Origin: Pseudomonas graminis
Lineage (GTDB): Bacteria; Pseudomonadota; Gammaproteobacteria; Pseudomonadales; Pseudomonadaceae
Length of the DNA stretch: 64,000 nucleotides
NCBI RefSeq assembly: GCF_001705435.1
Contig: NZ_MDEN01000066.1
Coordinates: forward strand, 186,001 to 250,000
Direction of reading: 5' to 3'
The translations under genes were made by a program, and so were the position numbers. This document shows, one piece after another, positions 16,276-24,595 of this stretch; positions within the stretch are counted from its first letter, which is position 1, and the number at the start of each line of letters is the position of its first letter. The notes below the pieces were generated by a model. The model did not search any database and was not told the origin of the DNA. It saw only the letters and a program-made list of their open reading frames with translations.

Positions 16276-16380
16276 GAATGGGCGCCGTTGTGCGTTTAAA
16301 GCTTGACCGGCGGGAGGCCTGATCAAACAACGCCCTCTCCGAGCCTGACAGGTCTGACCTGCTGCAGCGCCCCTCGGACA
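16276..16380 (-). promoter_or_regulatory. SAH riboswitch in the ahcY leader
   Basis: Read on the minus strand, the leader contains CCGAGGGGCGCTGC, then AGGCTCGG, then AACGGCGCCCA about 20-30 bases before the start codon. This is the order of the conserved blocks of the SAH riboswitch. P1 pairs CCGAG (plus 16373-16377) with CTCGG (16339-16343). The pseudoknot pairs GGGCGC (within 16367-16373) with GCGCCC (within 16280-16286). Compared with the published Ralstonia aptamer (GAGCGC/GCGCTC), both pseudoknot strands have changed in a compensating way. The linker between P1 and the pseudoknot strand is longer and may hold an extra helix. Confidence 0.92.
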
Positions 16381-16446
16381 GGTGGCGGGAAAACGGTAAC
16401 AAGGTGTGATGACCGTTTTTTGAAGCGGTGGCGATTATCTTTCTTT

Positions 16447-16536
16447 GAGCTGCAAGTGGCAAGCTGCAAGCGGCAAGCGGTAAACAACAGCGGGCCTGCT
16501 TTTAACTTGCAGCTTCAGGCTTGAAGCTTGAAGCTG
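16447..16536. repeat. GCAAGCT/GCTTGAA repeat pair upstream of ahcY
   Basis: Left arm units GCAAGTGGCAAGCTGCAAGC (from about 16452) and right arm ACTTGCAGCTTCAGGCTTGA (from 16505) form an imperfect inverted repeat. It is the same family as at 14669-14838, so ahcY is framed by two copies. Confidence 0.75.
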
Positions 16537-16577
16537 GGGCACATCCCCCACCGTCTCCCAAACACCCCGGAGCCTCC

Positions 16578-16982
16578 ATGAACTTTCACACTCGCAAATG
16601 GGTAAAACCTGAAGACCTCAACCCCAACGGCACGTTGTTCGGCGGCAGTCTCCTGCGCTGGATCGACGAAGAGGCGGCCATCTACGCCATTGTGCAGTTG
16701 GGTAATCAGCGCGTTGTGACCAAGTACATTTCCGAGATCAACTTCGTCAGCGCCTCGCGTCAGGGCGACATCATCGAGCTGGGGATTACCGCGACCGAAT
16801 TCGGCCGCACATCCATCACGCTAACGTGCCAGGTCCGCAACAAGATCACCCGCAAGAGCATTCTCACGGTTGAGAAAATGGTCTTCGTGAATCTGGGCGA
16901 AGACGGCCTGCCGACGCCACACGGCAAGACCGAAATCACCTATGTGAAGGATCAGTTCAAGGAAGACGTGATCAACGAGTGA
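16578..16982 (+). CDS. Acyl-CoA thioesterase (hotdog fold, YciA/BFIT-like)
   Basis: A 134-residue single hotdog domain. NPNGTLFGGSLLRWIDEEAA is the active-site strand-helix of the acyl-CoA thioesterase family, followed by VTKYISEINFVSASRQGDI. It hydrolyses acyl-CoA in the cytoplasm; chain-length preference cannot be read. I start it at MNFHTRKWVKPEDL (16578), which has GGAG 7 bases upstream; the open frame reaches back to 16521. Its last 11 bp overlap the convergent otnI gene. Confidence 0.9.
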   Translation: MNFHTRKWVKPEDLNPNGTLFGGSLLRWIDEEAAIYAIVQLGNQRVVTKYISEINFVSASRQGDIIELGITATEFGRTSITLTCQVRNKITRKSILTVEKMVFVNLGEDGLPTPHGKTEITYVKDQFKEDVINE

Positions 16983-17769
16983 TTGTGCTGCGTGCCTGCC
17001 AGTCACGCAGCCACTGCAGTCCTTCGGTGGTATCGCCTTTCGGACGGTACTCGCAGCCGACCCAGCCGGTGTAGCCCAGGCGGTCGATTTCTTCGAACAG
17101 CCACGGGTAATTCACTTCCCCCACGCTCGGCTCATGGCGGTCCGGCACGCCGGCGATCTGGATGTGGCCGATACCGGCGAAGTCGCGGCGCAGCTTGCTG
17201 GTGACGTCGCCCTCGACGATCTGGCAGTGATAGCAGTCGAACTGCACCCGCAGATTGTCGGCGCCGACTTCTTTAAGCACAGCCTGGCCTTGATCCTGAC
17301 GGTTCAGGAAGAAGCCCGGAATGTCGCGGGTGTTGATCGGCTCGATCAACACCGTCAGCCCGACCTTGGCCGCTTGTTGTGCGGCGAAGCTCAGGTTTTC
17401 CAGGTACACCGCGTGATGCTTCTGGCGCAAGTCTTCACTGGGCAGCAGGCCGGCCATGACGTGAATGCGGTCGTTACCCAGAACCGCTGCGTAATCCAGC
17501 GCTTTCTGGAAGCCGTCGCGGAATTCACCCTCCCGGCCAGGCAACGAAGCAATGCCGCGCTCGCCTTTGGAGAAGTCGCCGGGCGGGGCGTTGAACAGCG
17601 CCTGGGTCAGGCCGAAGTCGTCCAGGCGCAGCTTGATCTCCTCGGCTTTGAAGTCGTACGGAAACAGGTATTCGACGCCCTTGAAGCCGTCACTCGCTGC
17701 AGCCGAGAAACGCGCCAGAAAGTCGTGTTGCGGATACATCATGCTGAGGTTGGCAGCGAAGCGAGGCAT
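16972..17769 (-). CDS. otnI: 2-oxo-tetronate isomerase / hydroxypyruvate isomerase-like OtnI
   Basis: A 265-residue TIM-barrel isomerase of the Hyi/OtnI family. Signatures are MPRFAANLSMMYPQHDFLAR at the start, TVLIEPINTRDIPGFFLN with the metal-ligand glutamate, VQFDCYHCQIVEGD, and VGCEYRPKGDT at the end. In acid-sugar catabolism OtnI interconverts 2-oxo- and 3-oxo-tetronates. It is the last gene of the acid-sugar cluster and begins 22 bp after gntP. The stop codon overlaps the convergent thioesterase gene by 11 bp. Confidence 0.92.
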   Translation of the reverse strand: MPRFAANLSMMYPQHDFLARFSAAASDGFKGVEYLFPYDFKAEEIKLRLDDFGLTQALFNAPPGDFSKGERGIASLPGREGEFRDGFQKALDYAAVLGNDRIHVMAGLLPSEDLRQKHHAVYLENLSFAAQQAAKVGLTVLIEPINTRDIPGFFLNRQDQGQAVLKEVGADNLRVQFDCYHCQIVEGDVTSKLRRDFAGIGHIQIAGVPDRHEPSVGEVNYPWLFEEIDRLGYTGWVGCEYRPKGDTTEGLQWLRDWQARSTITR

Positions 17770-17791
17770 GGTTATCTCCTAGTTGAAGCCG

Positions 17792-19249
17792 TTAGACGAA
17801 AGGCCAGAGCAGCAGCGTTATCAAGAACCCGAGGGTGCCCAGAATGGTCACCAGGAAGGTCCAGGTGCGCAGGCCGTCGGCAACGTTCAGGCCCGCCAGT
17901 TTGGTGAACATCCAGTAACCGGCGTCGTTGATGTGCGACATCGCCAGACCGCCACCGCCCATGGCCAGACAGAGCAGGGCCATGTGGTTGGCGCTCAGGT
18001 TCAGCGTGGCGATCAGCGGGCTGAGAATGCCGGCCGTGGTGACCAGCGCCACTGTGGTCGAGCCCTGCACGGCGCGCAACAGCAGCGTCAGCAGGAAGCC
18101 CAGCGCGAGAACCGGCAGCCCGGTGTTGCGCAGCGCTTCGGACACCACTGCGCCGATACCGGTATCCACCAGCACCTTGCCGAACACGCCGCCAGCGCCC
18201 GCAATCAGGATCACCATCGCCACGCCGGGCAATGCCGAACCCACGACATCGGACACCTGACTGCGGCTCCAGCCACGGCGCGAACCCAGCAGCCAGGCGC
18301 ACAGGAGTGTGTCGATCAGCAATGCCACCAGCGGCGCGCCCAGGACGGTGAGCACGCTGCGCAGCATTGAGTCGGCCGGCAACATCGTGGTCGCCAGCGT
18401 GCCGAGCAGGATCAGAATGATCGGCAGCAGAATCAGCGCGATGATGATGCCTGCACCCGGCGCCGGCGCCTTTGGCAGGCGTGCCGCCAGGCTGCTGGCG
18501 TTTTCTTCAAGGCCCAGTTCTTTGGTGTGGGTCGCTTCAGACACCCGCGAATAATCGTTGTTCGCCCATGCCACCAAGTCTTCGTTGGTGACGTGAGAGC
18601 CATACACTTCGCTGCGAATATCGTCGGTCATCGGGTAGACCTTGCGGGTCATGCGCCCGGCAATCAGGTAACCGATCAGGCACAGAATGCCCACCATCGG
18701 CAGCCCGAACATCAACACGCGACCCAGGTCCGCACCCAGCTGGCCGGCTGCTGCGACGGCGCCCGGGTGCGGCGGCAGGAAGGCGTGCACCGACAGCAGC
18801 GCTGCGCACATCGGCAGCGCGTAAACCAGCAGCGGTTTACGTGCGGCACGGGCAACCCCGTAGGCCAGCGGCATGAGGATGATCACGCCCACTTCGAAGA
18901 ATACCGGAATACCGACCATGAACCCCGCGACGTTCAGGGCCAGCGGCGTGCGCCGGTTGCCGAAGCGGTTGATCAGCGTCTTGGCCAGCGCCTCGGCGCC
19001 GCCGGACAGTTCGATGATGCGGCCGATCATGGCGCCAAGGGCAATGATGATCGCGATGTGGCCGAGGGTTTTGCCCATGCCGCCTTCGATGGTCGCCACC
19101 AGGTCGCTTGGTTTAACCCCGGCCACCAGCGCCACGATGATGCTGACCAGCATCAGCGCCACGAACGGTTGGAATTTGTATTTAAGGACCAGAAGCAGCA
19201 ACAGCGCAATGCCCGCTCCGGCGACGATCATGAGGAATAGAGGAGTCAT
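17792..19249 (-). CDS. GntP-family gluconate/acid-sugar permease
   Basis: A 485-residue inner-membrane transporter with about 12 hydrophobic segments. Typical GntP blocks are PFVALMLVSIIVALVAGV, GHIAIIIALGAMIGRIIELSGG, VHAFLPPHPGAVAAAGQLGA and VQGSTTVALVTTAGILSP. It lies between otnC and otnI and so probably imports the acid sugar degraded by these enzymes (threonate or erythronate type) by proton symport. Confidence 0.93.
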   Translation of the reverse strand: MTPLFLMIVAGAGIALLLLLVLKYKFQPFVALMLVSIIVALVAGVKPSDLVATIEGGMGKTLGHIAIIIALGAMIGRIIELSGGAEALAKTLINRFGNRRTPLALNVAGFMVGIPVFFEVGVIILMPLAYGVARAARKPLLVYALPMCAALLSVHAFLPPHPGAVAAAGQLGADLGRVLMFGLPMVGILCLIGYLIAGRMTRKVYPMTDDIRSEVYGSHVTNEDLVAWANNDYSRVSEATHTKELGLEENASSLAARLPKAPAPGAGIIIALILLPIILILLGTLATTMLPADSMLRSVLTVLGAPLVALLIDTLLCAWLLGSRRGWSRSQVSDVVGSALPGVAMVILIAGAGGVFGKVLVDTGIGAVVSEALRNTGLPVLALGFLLTLLLRAVQGSTTVALVTTAGILSPLIATLNLSANHMALLCLAMGGGGLAMSHINDAGYWMFTKLAGLNVADGLRTWTFLVTILGTLGFLITLLLWPFV

Positions 19250-19333
19250 GTTGTGTCCCGTTGTTATTGTTTTCCGGCGAGGCCGGTCCGCCGAAAACCG
19301 GAGGGCCGGTTTTCGATCAAAACGCCGTTGGGG

Positions 19334-19996
19334 TTACCAGTTCACGCCGAACGTCTGGCGCAGTTCTTCCAAAGCGGCTGCGTCCAGCGGTTCAGGTTTG
19401 GGGTTGCTCATCAGCCAGAGGCGTGCGGTCTCCTCCAGCTCTTCCAGCGCATAAGAAGCCTTGGCGACCGAGCTTTCCCAGATCACCGGGCCGAGTCGCT
19501 CGAGCATCACGCCACGCACGCTGTTCGCCAGTTTCGCCACTTGTTCAGCGACGTTCGGCGAGCCGGGGCGCTCGTAGGCAATCAAGGGAATGTGCCCGAC
19601 TTTCATTACCTGATACGGCGTGATGGGCGGGAGGATGTCGTCCGGTTTCCAGACGCCGGCCAGGGTCAGCGCAACCAGATGCGTCGAGTGGGTGTGCACC
19701 ACGCCGCCAACGCCGGGATTGCGGTCGTAGACCTGACGATGCAGGGCCAACGTCTTCGACGGCTTGTCCCCGGAGACCCATTCGCCGCCCAGGTTGACCT
19801 TGGCGATGGCCTCGGGATCGAGGCGCCCCAGGCAGGCGTCGGTTGGCGTGATCAGCCAGCCATCGTCGAGGCGGGCGCTGATGTTGCCCGCGCTGCCGAC
19901 GGTGTAGCCGCGTCCGAACAGCAGACGGCCGATGGCGCAGATTTCTTCACGCTGCTTGTTTTCGGCGCTCACTGAACTGCTGGTTACGTTGCTCAT
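19334..19996 (-). CDS. otnC: 3-oxo-tetronate 4-phosphate decarboxylase OtnC (class II aldolase family)
   Basis: A 220-residue class II aldolase/adducin-fold enzyme. The zinc-ligand histidine pair is in VVHTHSTHLVALT, after TVGSAGNISARLDDGWLITP. OtnC decarboxylates 3-oxo-tetronate 4-phosphate to dihydroxyacetone phosphate. The gene overlaps otnK by 4 bp (ATGA), which indicates translational coupling. Confidence 0.92.
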   Translation of the reverse strand: MSNVTSSSVSAENKQREEICAIGRLLFGRGYTVGSAGNISARLDDGWLITPTDACLGRLDPEAIAKVNLGGEWVSGDKPSKTLALHRQVYDRNPGVGGVVHTHSTHLVALTLAGVWKPDDILPPITPYQVMKVGHIPLIAYERPGSPNVAEQVAKLANSVRGVMLERLGPVIWESSVAKASYALEELEETARLWLMSNPKPEPLDAAALEELRQTFGVNW

Positions 19997-21294
19997 TGGG
20001 CACTCCCTGCCAGCTGCTTGAGGGCTTTGTCGAAAAAGTCACGGCCACCGAAATTCCCTGACTTCAGCGCCAGGGCCAGAGGCGTCGCGCCGCTGCTGAT
20101 GGTCGCTGGAACACCCGGGTCGATCTGCGCGCCGATCTTCAGCAAGCTCACGCCCAGCGCCTGAACCACGGCACCGGAGGTTTCGCCACCGGCGACGACA
20201 AAGCGTTTCACGCCCGCGTCGAGCAGGCCGCGAGCGATCTGCCCCAGCGCGTCTTCGACCAGCGCGCCGGCACGTTCAACGCCGAGTTTTTGCTGCACGG
20301 CTTTGACTTCTTCCGGACTGCTGGTCGCGTAGATCAGTACGGTCTGCCCGGCATCGCGGGCGAACGCCAATGCGTCTGCCACCACCGGTTTGCCGTCAGC
20401 CAATGCCAACGGATCGATGCGCAGCGCAGGCCGTTTGGCCTCAAGCCAGGCGGCAACCTGACCGTTGGTGGCGACCGATGCGCTGCCCGCCAATACCACT
20501 TCGCCGCCGTCGACGTGCTCAAGCTTCGCCGCATCGATGTCACGCAACTTGCCCGCTTTGCGGAAATTACCCGGCAGACCGAGCGCCAGACCCGAGCCAC
20601 CGGTGAGCAGCGGCAAGTCGGCGCAGGCTTCGCCCAGCGTGTACAAATCAGCGTCCGACAATGCGTCGGCAATCGCCATGACCACGCCCTCTGCACGCAG
20701 CTCTTTGATGCGCGCACGCACGCCGTCGACGCCTTTGGCGATGCTGTCGTAACGCAGCAAGCCGACTTTCTGCGTGGTCTGGGATTGCAGCACGCGCACC
20801 AGATTGGCGTCGGTCATCGGCGTCAGCGGGTGGTTTTGCATGCCGCATTCGCTGAGCAGTTGGTCCTGCACGAACAGGTGGCCGCGGAAGATCGTGCGAC
20901 CGTTCTCCGGGAACGCCGGGCAGGCCAGGGTGAAGTCGCTGTTCAGCGCCTTGAGCAGCGCATCGCTGACCTGGCCAATGTTGCCTTTGGCGGTGGAATC
21001 GAACGTCGAGCAGTACTTGAAGAAGATCTGCTCACAGCCGCGATCACGCAGCCACTGCAGCGCGGCGAGGGATTCTTCAACCGCTTCTGCCGCCGGCGTG
21101 GTGCGGGATTTCAGCGCGATGACGATGGCGTCGGCATCCAGTTCAGCCAGGCTTTCGGCGCTCGGGATGCCAATGCTCTGCACGGTGCGCATGCCACCCC
21201 GCACCAGCATGTTGGCCAGGTCGGTGGCGCCGGTGAAGTCATCGGCGATGCAGCCCAACAGAGGGCGCGGAGTCGTGGTGCTCATCTGCGTCAT
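19993..21294 (-). CDS. otnK: Four-carbon acid sugar kinase OtnK (3-oxo-tetronate kinase)
   Basis: A 433-residue kinase of the former DUF1537 family. The N-terminal GCIADDFTGATDLANMLVRG is the substrate-binding motif, and the C-terminal VVAGGETSGAVVQALGV is the nucleotide-binding loop. It phosphorylates 3-oxo-tetronate with ATP. It starts 1 bp after the dehydrogenase stop codon and overlaps otnC, so the genes are tightly coupled. Confidence 0.94.
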   Translation of the reverse strand: MTQMSTTTPRPLLGCIADDFTGATDLANMLVRGGMRTVQSIGIPSAESLAELDADAIVIALKSRTTPAAEAVEESLAALQWLRDRGCEQIFFKYCSTFDSTAKGNIGQVSDALLKALNSDFTLACPAFPENGRTIFRGHLFVQDQLLSECGMQNHPLTPMTDANLVRVLQSQTTQKVGLLRYDSIAKGVDGVRARIKELRAEGVVMAIADALSDADLYTLGEACADLPLLTGGSGLALGLPGNFRKAGKLRDIDAAKLEHVDGGEVVLAGSASVATNGQVAAWLEAKRPALRIDPLALADGKPVVADALAFARDAGQTVLIYATSSPEEVKAVQQKLGVERAGALVEDALGQIARGLLDAGVKRFVVAGGETSGAVVQALGVSLLKIGAQIDPGVPATISSGATPLALALKSGNFGGRDFFDKALKQLAGSAQ

Positions 21295-21295
21295 C

Positions 21296-22201
21296 TCAGT
21301 TGTTTTCAGGCTTGGCGGTCGGCAGTTCGATGCCCGGGAAAATCTTGATCACGGCAGAGTCATCCTCGCGGCCAAAGCCAGCGGTGGAGGCCTGCATGAA
21401 CATCTGGTGGGCGGTGGACGACAACGGCAGCGGGAATTTGCTGGCGCGGGCGGTATCCAGCACCAGGCCCAGGTCTTTGACGAAGATGTCCACAGCCGAC
21501 AGCGGCGTGTAGTCCGCTTTGAGGATGTGCGGCACGCGGTTCTCGAACATCCACGAGTTACCGGCGCTGTTGGTGATCACTTCGTACAGCGCGTCCGCGT
21601 CTACGCCTTCGCGCAGGCCCAGGGCCATGGCTTCGGCGCTGGCGGCGATGTGGACGCCGGCCAGCAGCTGATTGATGATTTTGACTTTCGAACCCATGCC
21701 ATGAACGTCGCCCAGGCGATACACCTTGCCCGCCATGCCGTTGAGGATCGCGTCGGCCTTGGCGTAGGAATCAGCCGGGCCGGAGGTCATCATGGTCATC
21801 TCGCCAGCAGCTGCCTTGGCCGCGCCGCCGGAGATCGGCGCGTCGAGGTAGAGCAGGCCTTTTTCGGTGAGGCGCTGACCCAGTTCGATGGCGAAGGTCG
21901 GTGCGACCGTGGCGCAACCGATGATCAGGCTGCCCGGGCGCAGGGCGGCGACTGCGCCGTTGTCGCCGAACAATACGGTTTCGGTCTGCTCGGCATTGAC
22001 CACGACGGTGATGATCACGTCGCAGGCAGCGGCCATGCTCGCAGGAGATTCACAGGCAACGCCGCCTTCGCTGGCGAATTGCTCGGTCACGGCCGCGCGC
22101 ACGTCACAGGCATGAACGTTGAAGCCGCTGCGCAGCAGGGAGCGCGCAATGCCCAGGCCCATCGCACCCAGACCAATGACGCCGACATTCTTGTTATTCA
22201 T
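21296..22201 (-). CDS. ltnD: L-threonate/D-erythronate-type dehydrogenase (3-hydroxyacid dehydrogenase family, LtnD-like)
   Basis: A 301-residue NAD-dependent beta-hydroxyacid dehydrogenase. The Rossmann motif is VGVIGLGAMGLGIARSLL at residues 5-22. The family signature GLLYLDAPISGGAAKAAAG and the catalytic-lysine region GSKVKIINQLLAG follow. GAGGAGAG precedes ATG 22201, which fixes the start; the open frame extends 39 codons upstream. Together with OtnK, OtnC and OtnI it should oxidise a four-carbon acid sugar to the 2-oxo acid. Whether the substrate is L-threonate or D-erythronate cannot be told by eye. Confidence 0.9.
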   Translation of the reverse strand: MNNKNVGVIGLGAMGLGIARSLLRSGFNVHACDVRAAVTEQFASEGGVACESPASMAAACDVIITVVVNAEQTETVLFGDNGAVAALRPGSLIIGCATVAPTFAIELGQRLTEKGLLYLDAPISGGAAKAAAGEMTMMTSGPADSYAKADAILNGMAGKVYRLGDVHGMGSKVKIINQLLAGVHIAASAEAMALGLREGVDADALYEVITNSAGNSWMFENRVPHILKADYTPLSAVDIFVKDLGLVLDTARASKFPLPLSSTAHQMFMQASTAGFGREDDSAVIKIFPGIELPTAKPENN

Positions 22202-22343
22202 GAATCTCTCCTCGGGTGAGCGCCGAAGTTCATCAGCACTCGAACGGTGTTTGTTCTGATCTGTTAAAGATAGTGAACCCATGATCGGATAATGTGAAGA
22301 GCTTTTTTGAATTAACAAAAATTAACATTGCTGCTATCGGGCA

Positions 22344-22370
22344 CAAAAAAGCCCCAGTCGAGACTGAGGC
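22344..22370 (-). terminator. Terminator after the DeoR regulator gene
   Basis: On the minus strand GCCTCAGTC pairs with GACTGGGGC (one G-T pair), followed by six Ts. It separates the regulator from the ltnD operon, so the operon has its own promoter in 22202-22343. Confidence 0.85.
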
Positions 22371-22402
22371 CTGGTAACCATCGACTGTAGAAGCGCGCTG
22401 AA

Positions 22403-23224
22403 TTAGCGTGGCTGGTCCACCGACGCCAACATCAATTCAACCCCCAGCCCTCGAATGCTGTCCGCTGCGCCGTGGGCGAGGCGGTTGTCGCTGATGATCG
22501 TGTCGAACTGCTCCAGACCGGCGACCTTGTACATGCCGAACGTGCCGTATTTCGTGCTGGTCGTCAGCAACACTGTGCGCGACGCCGACTGCATCGCCGC
22601 TTGCTTGACCTCAACCTTGAGCGCGGAGGGCGTGGTCGTGCCTCGCTGCAGATCCCATGAGCTGGTGGACATGAATGCGACATCGGTTGCCAGTTGCCGC
22701 AACGTCGCCGCTGCCAGCCCGCCGACACAGGATCGGTTCGGGTGGTCCAGCAAGCCGCCGGTATGAATCACATCTACGTGGGCTGCGTCAGCGAGTGCAT
22801 TGACCACGCCGAAGTCGTTGGTGACCACGGTCATGCCCGCCAGCGCGACGATGTACGGGACAATTTCCAGCGTGCTGGTGCCGGCGTCCAGGTACACGGT
22901 CATCTCGGGGTGCAGCAGGCTGGCGGCCAGTTTGGCCATCGCCTGTTTGTGCGGCAGCTCGACCACTGCCTTGGACTGATGACTCGGCTCGCTGTGAACC
23001 TGGCTGGCGATGCGCACCCCGCCGGTCACCGAATAGGCACGGCCACTTTGCTCAAGCAGTGCGATGTCACGGCGGACGGTCATGTGCGAGCAGTCGAACA
23101 TGTCCATGAGCTGATGCACGCTCAGCACTTGATGCTTGCGCAGCTGACGCAGCATCAACTCCCGGCGCTGATCGGGAATCATCGGCGCTGCGCCACTGAG
23201 GGTGGCGTCTTCTTCGCTGGACAT
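22403..23224 (-). CDS. DeoR/GlpR-family transcriptional regulator of the acid-sugar cluster
   Basis: A 273-residue repressor-type protein. The DeoR helix-turn-helix is VLSVHQLMDMFDCSHMTVRRDIALLEQSG (in two parts, about residues 34-62), and the C-terminal sugar-phosphate-sensing domain includes VYLDAGTSTLEIVPYI and TVVTNDFGVVNAL. Start at 23224 is supported by AGGAG 6 bases upstream; MIPDQRREL (23182) is an alternative. It lies immediately upstream of the ltnD-otnKC-gntP-otnI operon and is its likely regulator. A terminator divides the two units. Confidence 0.9.
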   Translation of the reverse strand: MSSEEDATLSGAAPMIPDQRRELMLRQLRKHQVLSVHQLMDMFDCSHMTVRRDIALLEQSGRAYSVTGGVRIASQVHSEPSHQSKAVVELPHKQAMAKLAASLLHPEMTVYLDAGTSTLEIVPYIVALAGMTVVTNDFGVVNALADAAHVDVIHTGGLLDHPNRSCVGGLAAATLRQLATDVAFMSTSSWDLQRGTTTPSALKVEVKQAAMQSASRTVLLTTSTKYGTFGMYKVAGLEQFDTIISDNRLAHGAADSIRGLGVELMLASVDQPR

Positions 23225-23335
23225 GCAGGCTCCTGGGCAACGAGATACAGCCGCGGTCGGCTGGGTGGCTGGCATCTTAGCCAATCGGGATGGCGGTGGC
23301 AGCAACGACGAGCAAACTGCACGCGGGTTGTTCTC

Positions 23336-23429
23336 TGTAGGACTGGCTTCAGCCGGGAAGGGGCCGGTGTGTGCGCCATCAAACTTGCGGTGTGATGGGT
23401 GACGCCTTCCCGGCTAAAGCCGGTCATAC
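23336..23429. repeat. REPIN: paired REP palindromes (copy 2)
   Basis: Same element as at 4808-4902, including the spacer, with only scattered differences. It begins TGTAGGACTGGCTTCAGCC and ends in CCGGTCATACG, whose terminus has diverged. It occupies the gap between the regulator and the MAPEG gene. Confidence 0.9.
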
Positions 23430-23531
23430 GATTGCATTCGTTGCCTGTAAGAACCTTTCGACGGGCCGTGGCTCTTAGGCTGTAGATGGGCGTTTTCTAA
23501 TGAAGCTCAAATTCTAAAAAAGGATGCAGGT

Positions 23532-23918
23532 ATGACCGTCGCGTTTTGGTGTGTGTTGATCGTGATTCTGTTGCCGATAGGGTGCGCTGGCATTGCCAAG
23601 TTCAGCAGCGGCAAATTCAGTGCACGGCACAATCATGACCCCCGGGACTTTCTCGACCGCCTCGAAGGTCTCCCGCGCCGCGCCCACAATGCGCAGCTCA
23701 ATAGTTTTGAAGCGATTCCCGGGTTTGCCGCTGGCGTAATCATCGCCCACGTCGCCGGCGTGGCGCAGTTGGTGACGATCGACGTACTCGCCGTGCTGTT
23801 CGTGACCAGCCGCCTGCTCTACATCATCTTCTATCTGGCGGATCTCGCGACATTGCGCTCGCTGGCCTGGATCGCCGGGCTTGGGCTGGTGATTGCGTTG
23901 TTTGGCGTCTCAGTCTGA
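23532..23918 (+). CDS. MAPEG-family membrane protein
   Basis: A 128-residue protein with four hydrophobic helices (about 2-20, 58-80, 82-102 and 108-127). The region FLDRLEGLPRRAHNAQLNSFEAIPGFAAGV is the MAPEG core; the conserved R-A-x-N-A-x-x-N lies at about residues 49-57. The family includes membrane glutathione transferases; bacterial short members are poorly characterised. GGATG about 8 bases upstream serves as ribosome site. It has no obvious operon partner. Confidence 0.9.
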   Translation: MTVAFWCVLIVILLPIGCAGIAKFSSGKFSARHNHDPRDFLDRLEGLPRRAHNAQLNSFEAIPGFAAGVIIAHVAGVAQLVTIDVLAVLFVTSRLLYIIFYLADLATLRSLAWIAGLGLVIALFGVSV

Positions 23919-23966
23919 TCGCTCAGCGCTTTTGACGCTGCGCGGTCAGTTGGCGCACCTGGCTAC

Positions 23967-24090
23967 TGTGGGAGGGAGCTTGTGTGGGAGGGAGCTTGCT
24001 CCCGAAGAGGCCAGTGTAGTCGCTGCAAATCCGATGGGTCTGATACCGCCTCGCGAGCCAGGTGGAGCGCCACCTCGGTCACTCCCACAC
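23967..24090. repeat. REP-like palindrome with a duplicated 16-bp terminus
   Basis: TGTGGGAGGGAGCTT occurs twice in direct tandem (23967-23981 and 23983-23997), then continues into GCTCCCGAAGAGGCC. The complementary end CACTCCCACAC lies near 24080. It appears to be a REP pair whose left end was duplicated. Confidence 0.75.
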
Positions 24091-24116
24091 AAAAAGACAC
24101 AGGCCCGCAGACGACC

Positions 24117-24536
24117 TTACTCGTCATCCTCGTCGGGCTGCACCTTCTCCAGTTTTTCCTGCTCGTCCTGCAGTTCCTTGCGGGACTCGGCCAGCTTGTC
24201 TTTACGCTTGTCGATTTTCTCCGGATCGCCCTTGCTCATGGCCTTGTTCAGGTCCGCCTGGCGACGGCTGACTTCACGCTTGGCATCCAGCACCTTCTGT
24301 TCCTGCTGCTTGACCAGGTCGATGTCGGTGCAGTTGGCGTTCAATTCGCTCAGGGCTTTTTGCAGCCCGGCCTGTTGATCGGTGTTGCCGGCGGCTTTGG
24401 CGCTCTCAATCTGCGTGGCGATGTCCTGGCGCTTCGCGGCGCATCCGGACGGTTCCGACGCCTGCTCGGCTGCAAGCACGGGCGCGGCCAGAAACCCGCA
24501 CGCGGTGAATGCAAAAAGGGATGACAGGAATTTCAT
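24117..24536 (-). CDS. DUF1090 periplasmic protein
   Basis: A 139-residue protein with a signal peptide (MKFLSSLFAFTACGFLAAP, cleaved after AAPVLAA). The mature part is helical and charged, with one cysteine pair (CAAKRQDIATQIESAKAAGN and LNANCTDIDLV) and a long coiled-coil segment up to the acidic end PDEDDE. This is the DUF1090 (YqjC-like) layout; the function is unknown. AGGAG precedes the chosen ATG at 24536; the frame is open upstream without a better start. Confidence 0.9.
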   Translation of the reverse strand: MKFLSSLFAFTACGFLAAPVLAAEQASEPSGCAAKRQDIATQIESAKAAGNTDQQAGLQKALSELNANCTDIDLVKQQEQKVLDAKREVSRRQADLNKAMSKGDPEKIDKRKDKLAESRKELQDEQEKLEKVQPDEDDE

Positions 24537-24595
24537 GGATACTCCTTGAATACACGTAGCCGCACGCTCTACACCATCATGCGGCCCTGAAAATA

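Noticed and set aside
14821..16299. A 492-codon open frame on the plus strand opposite ahcY
   Set aside because: Its translation has no recognisable family and mirrors the codon pattern of ahcY, whose product is certain. High-GC genes commonly give long antisense frames.
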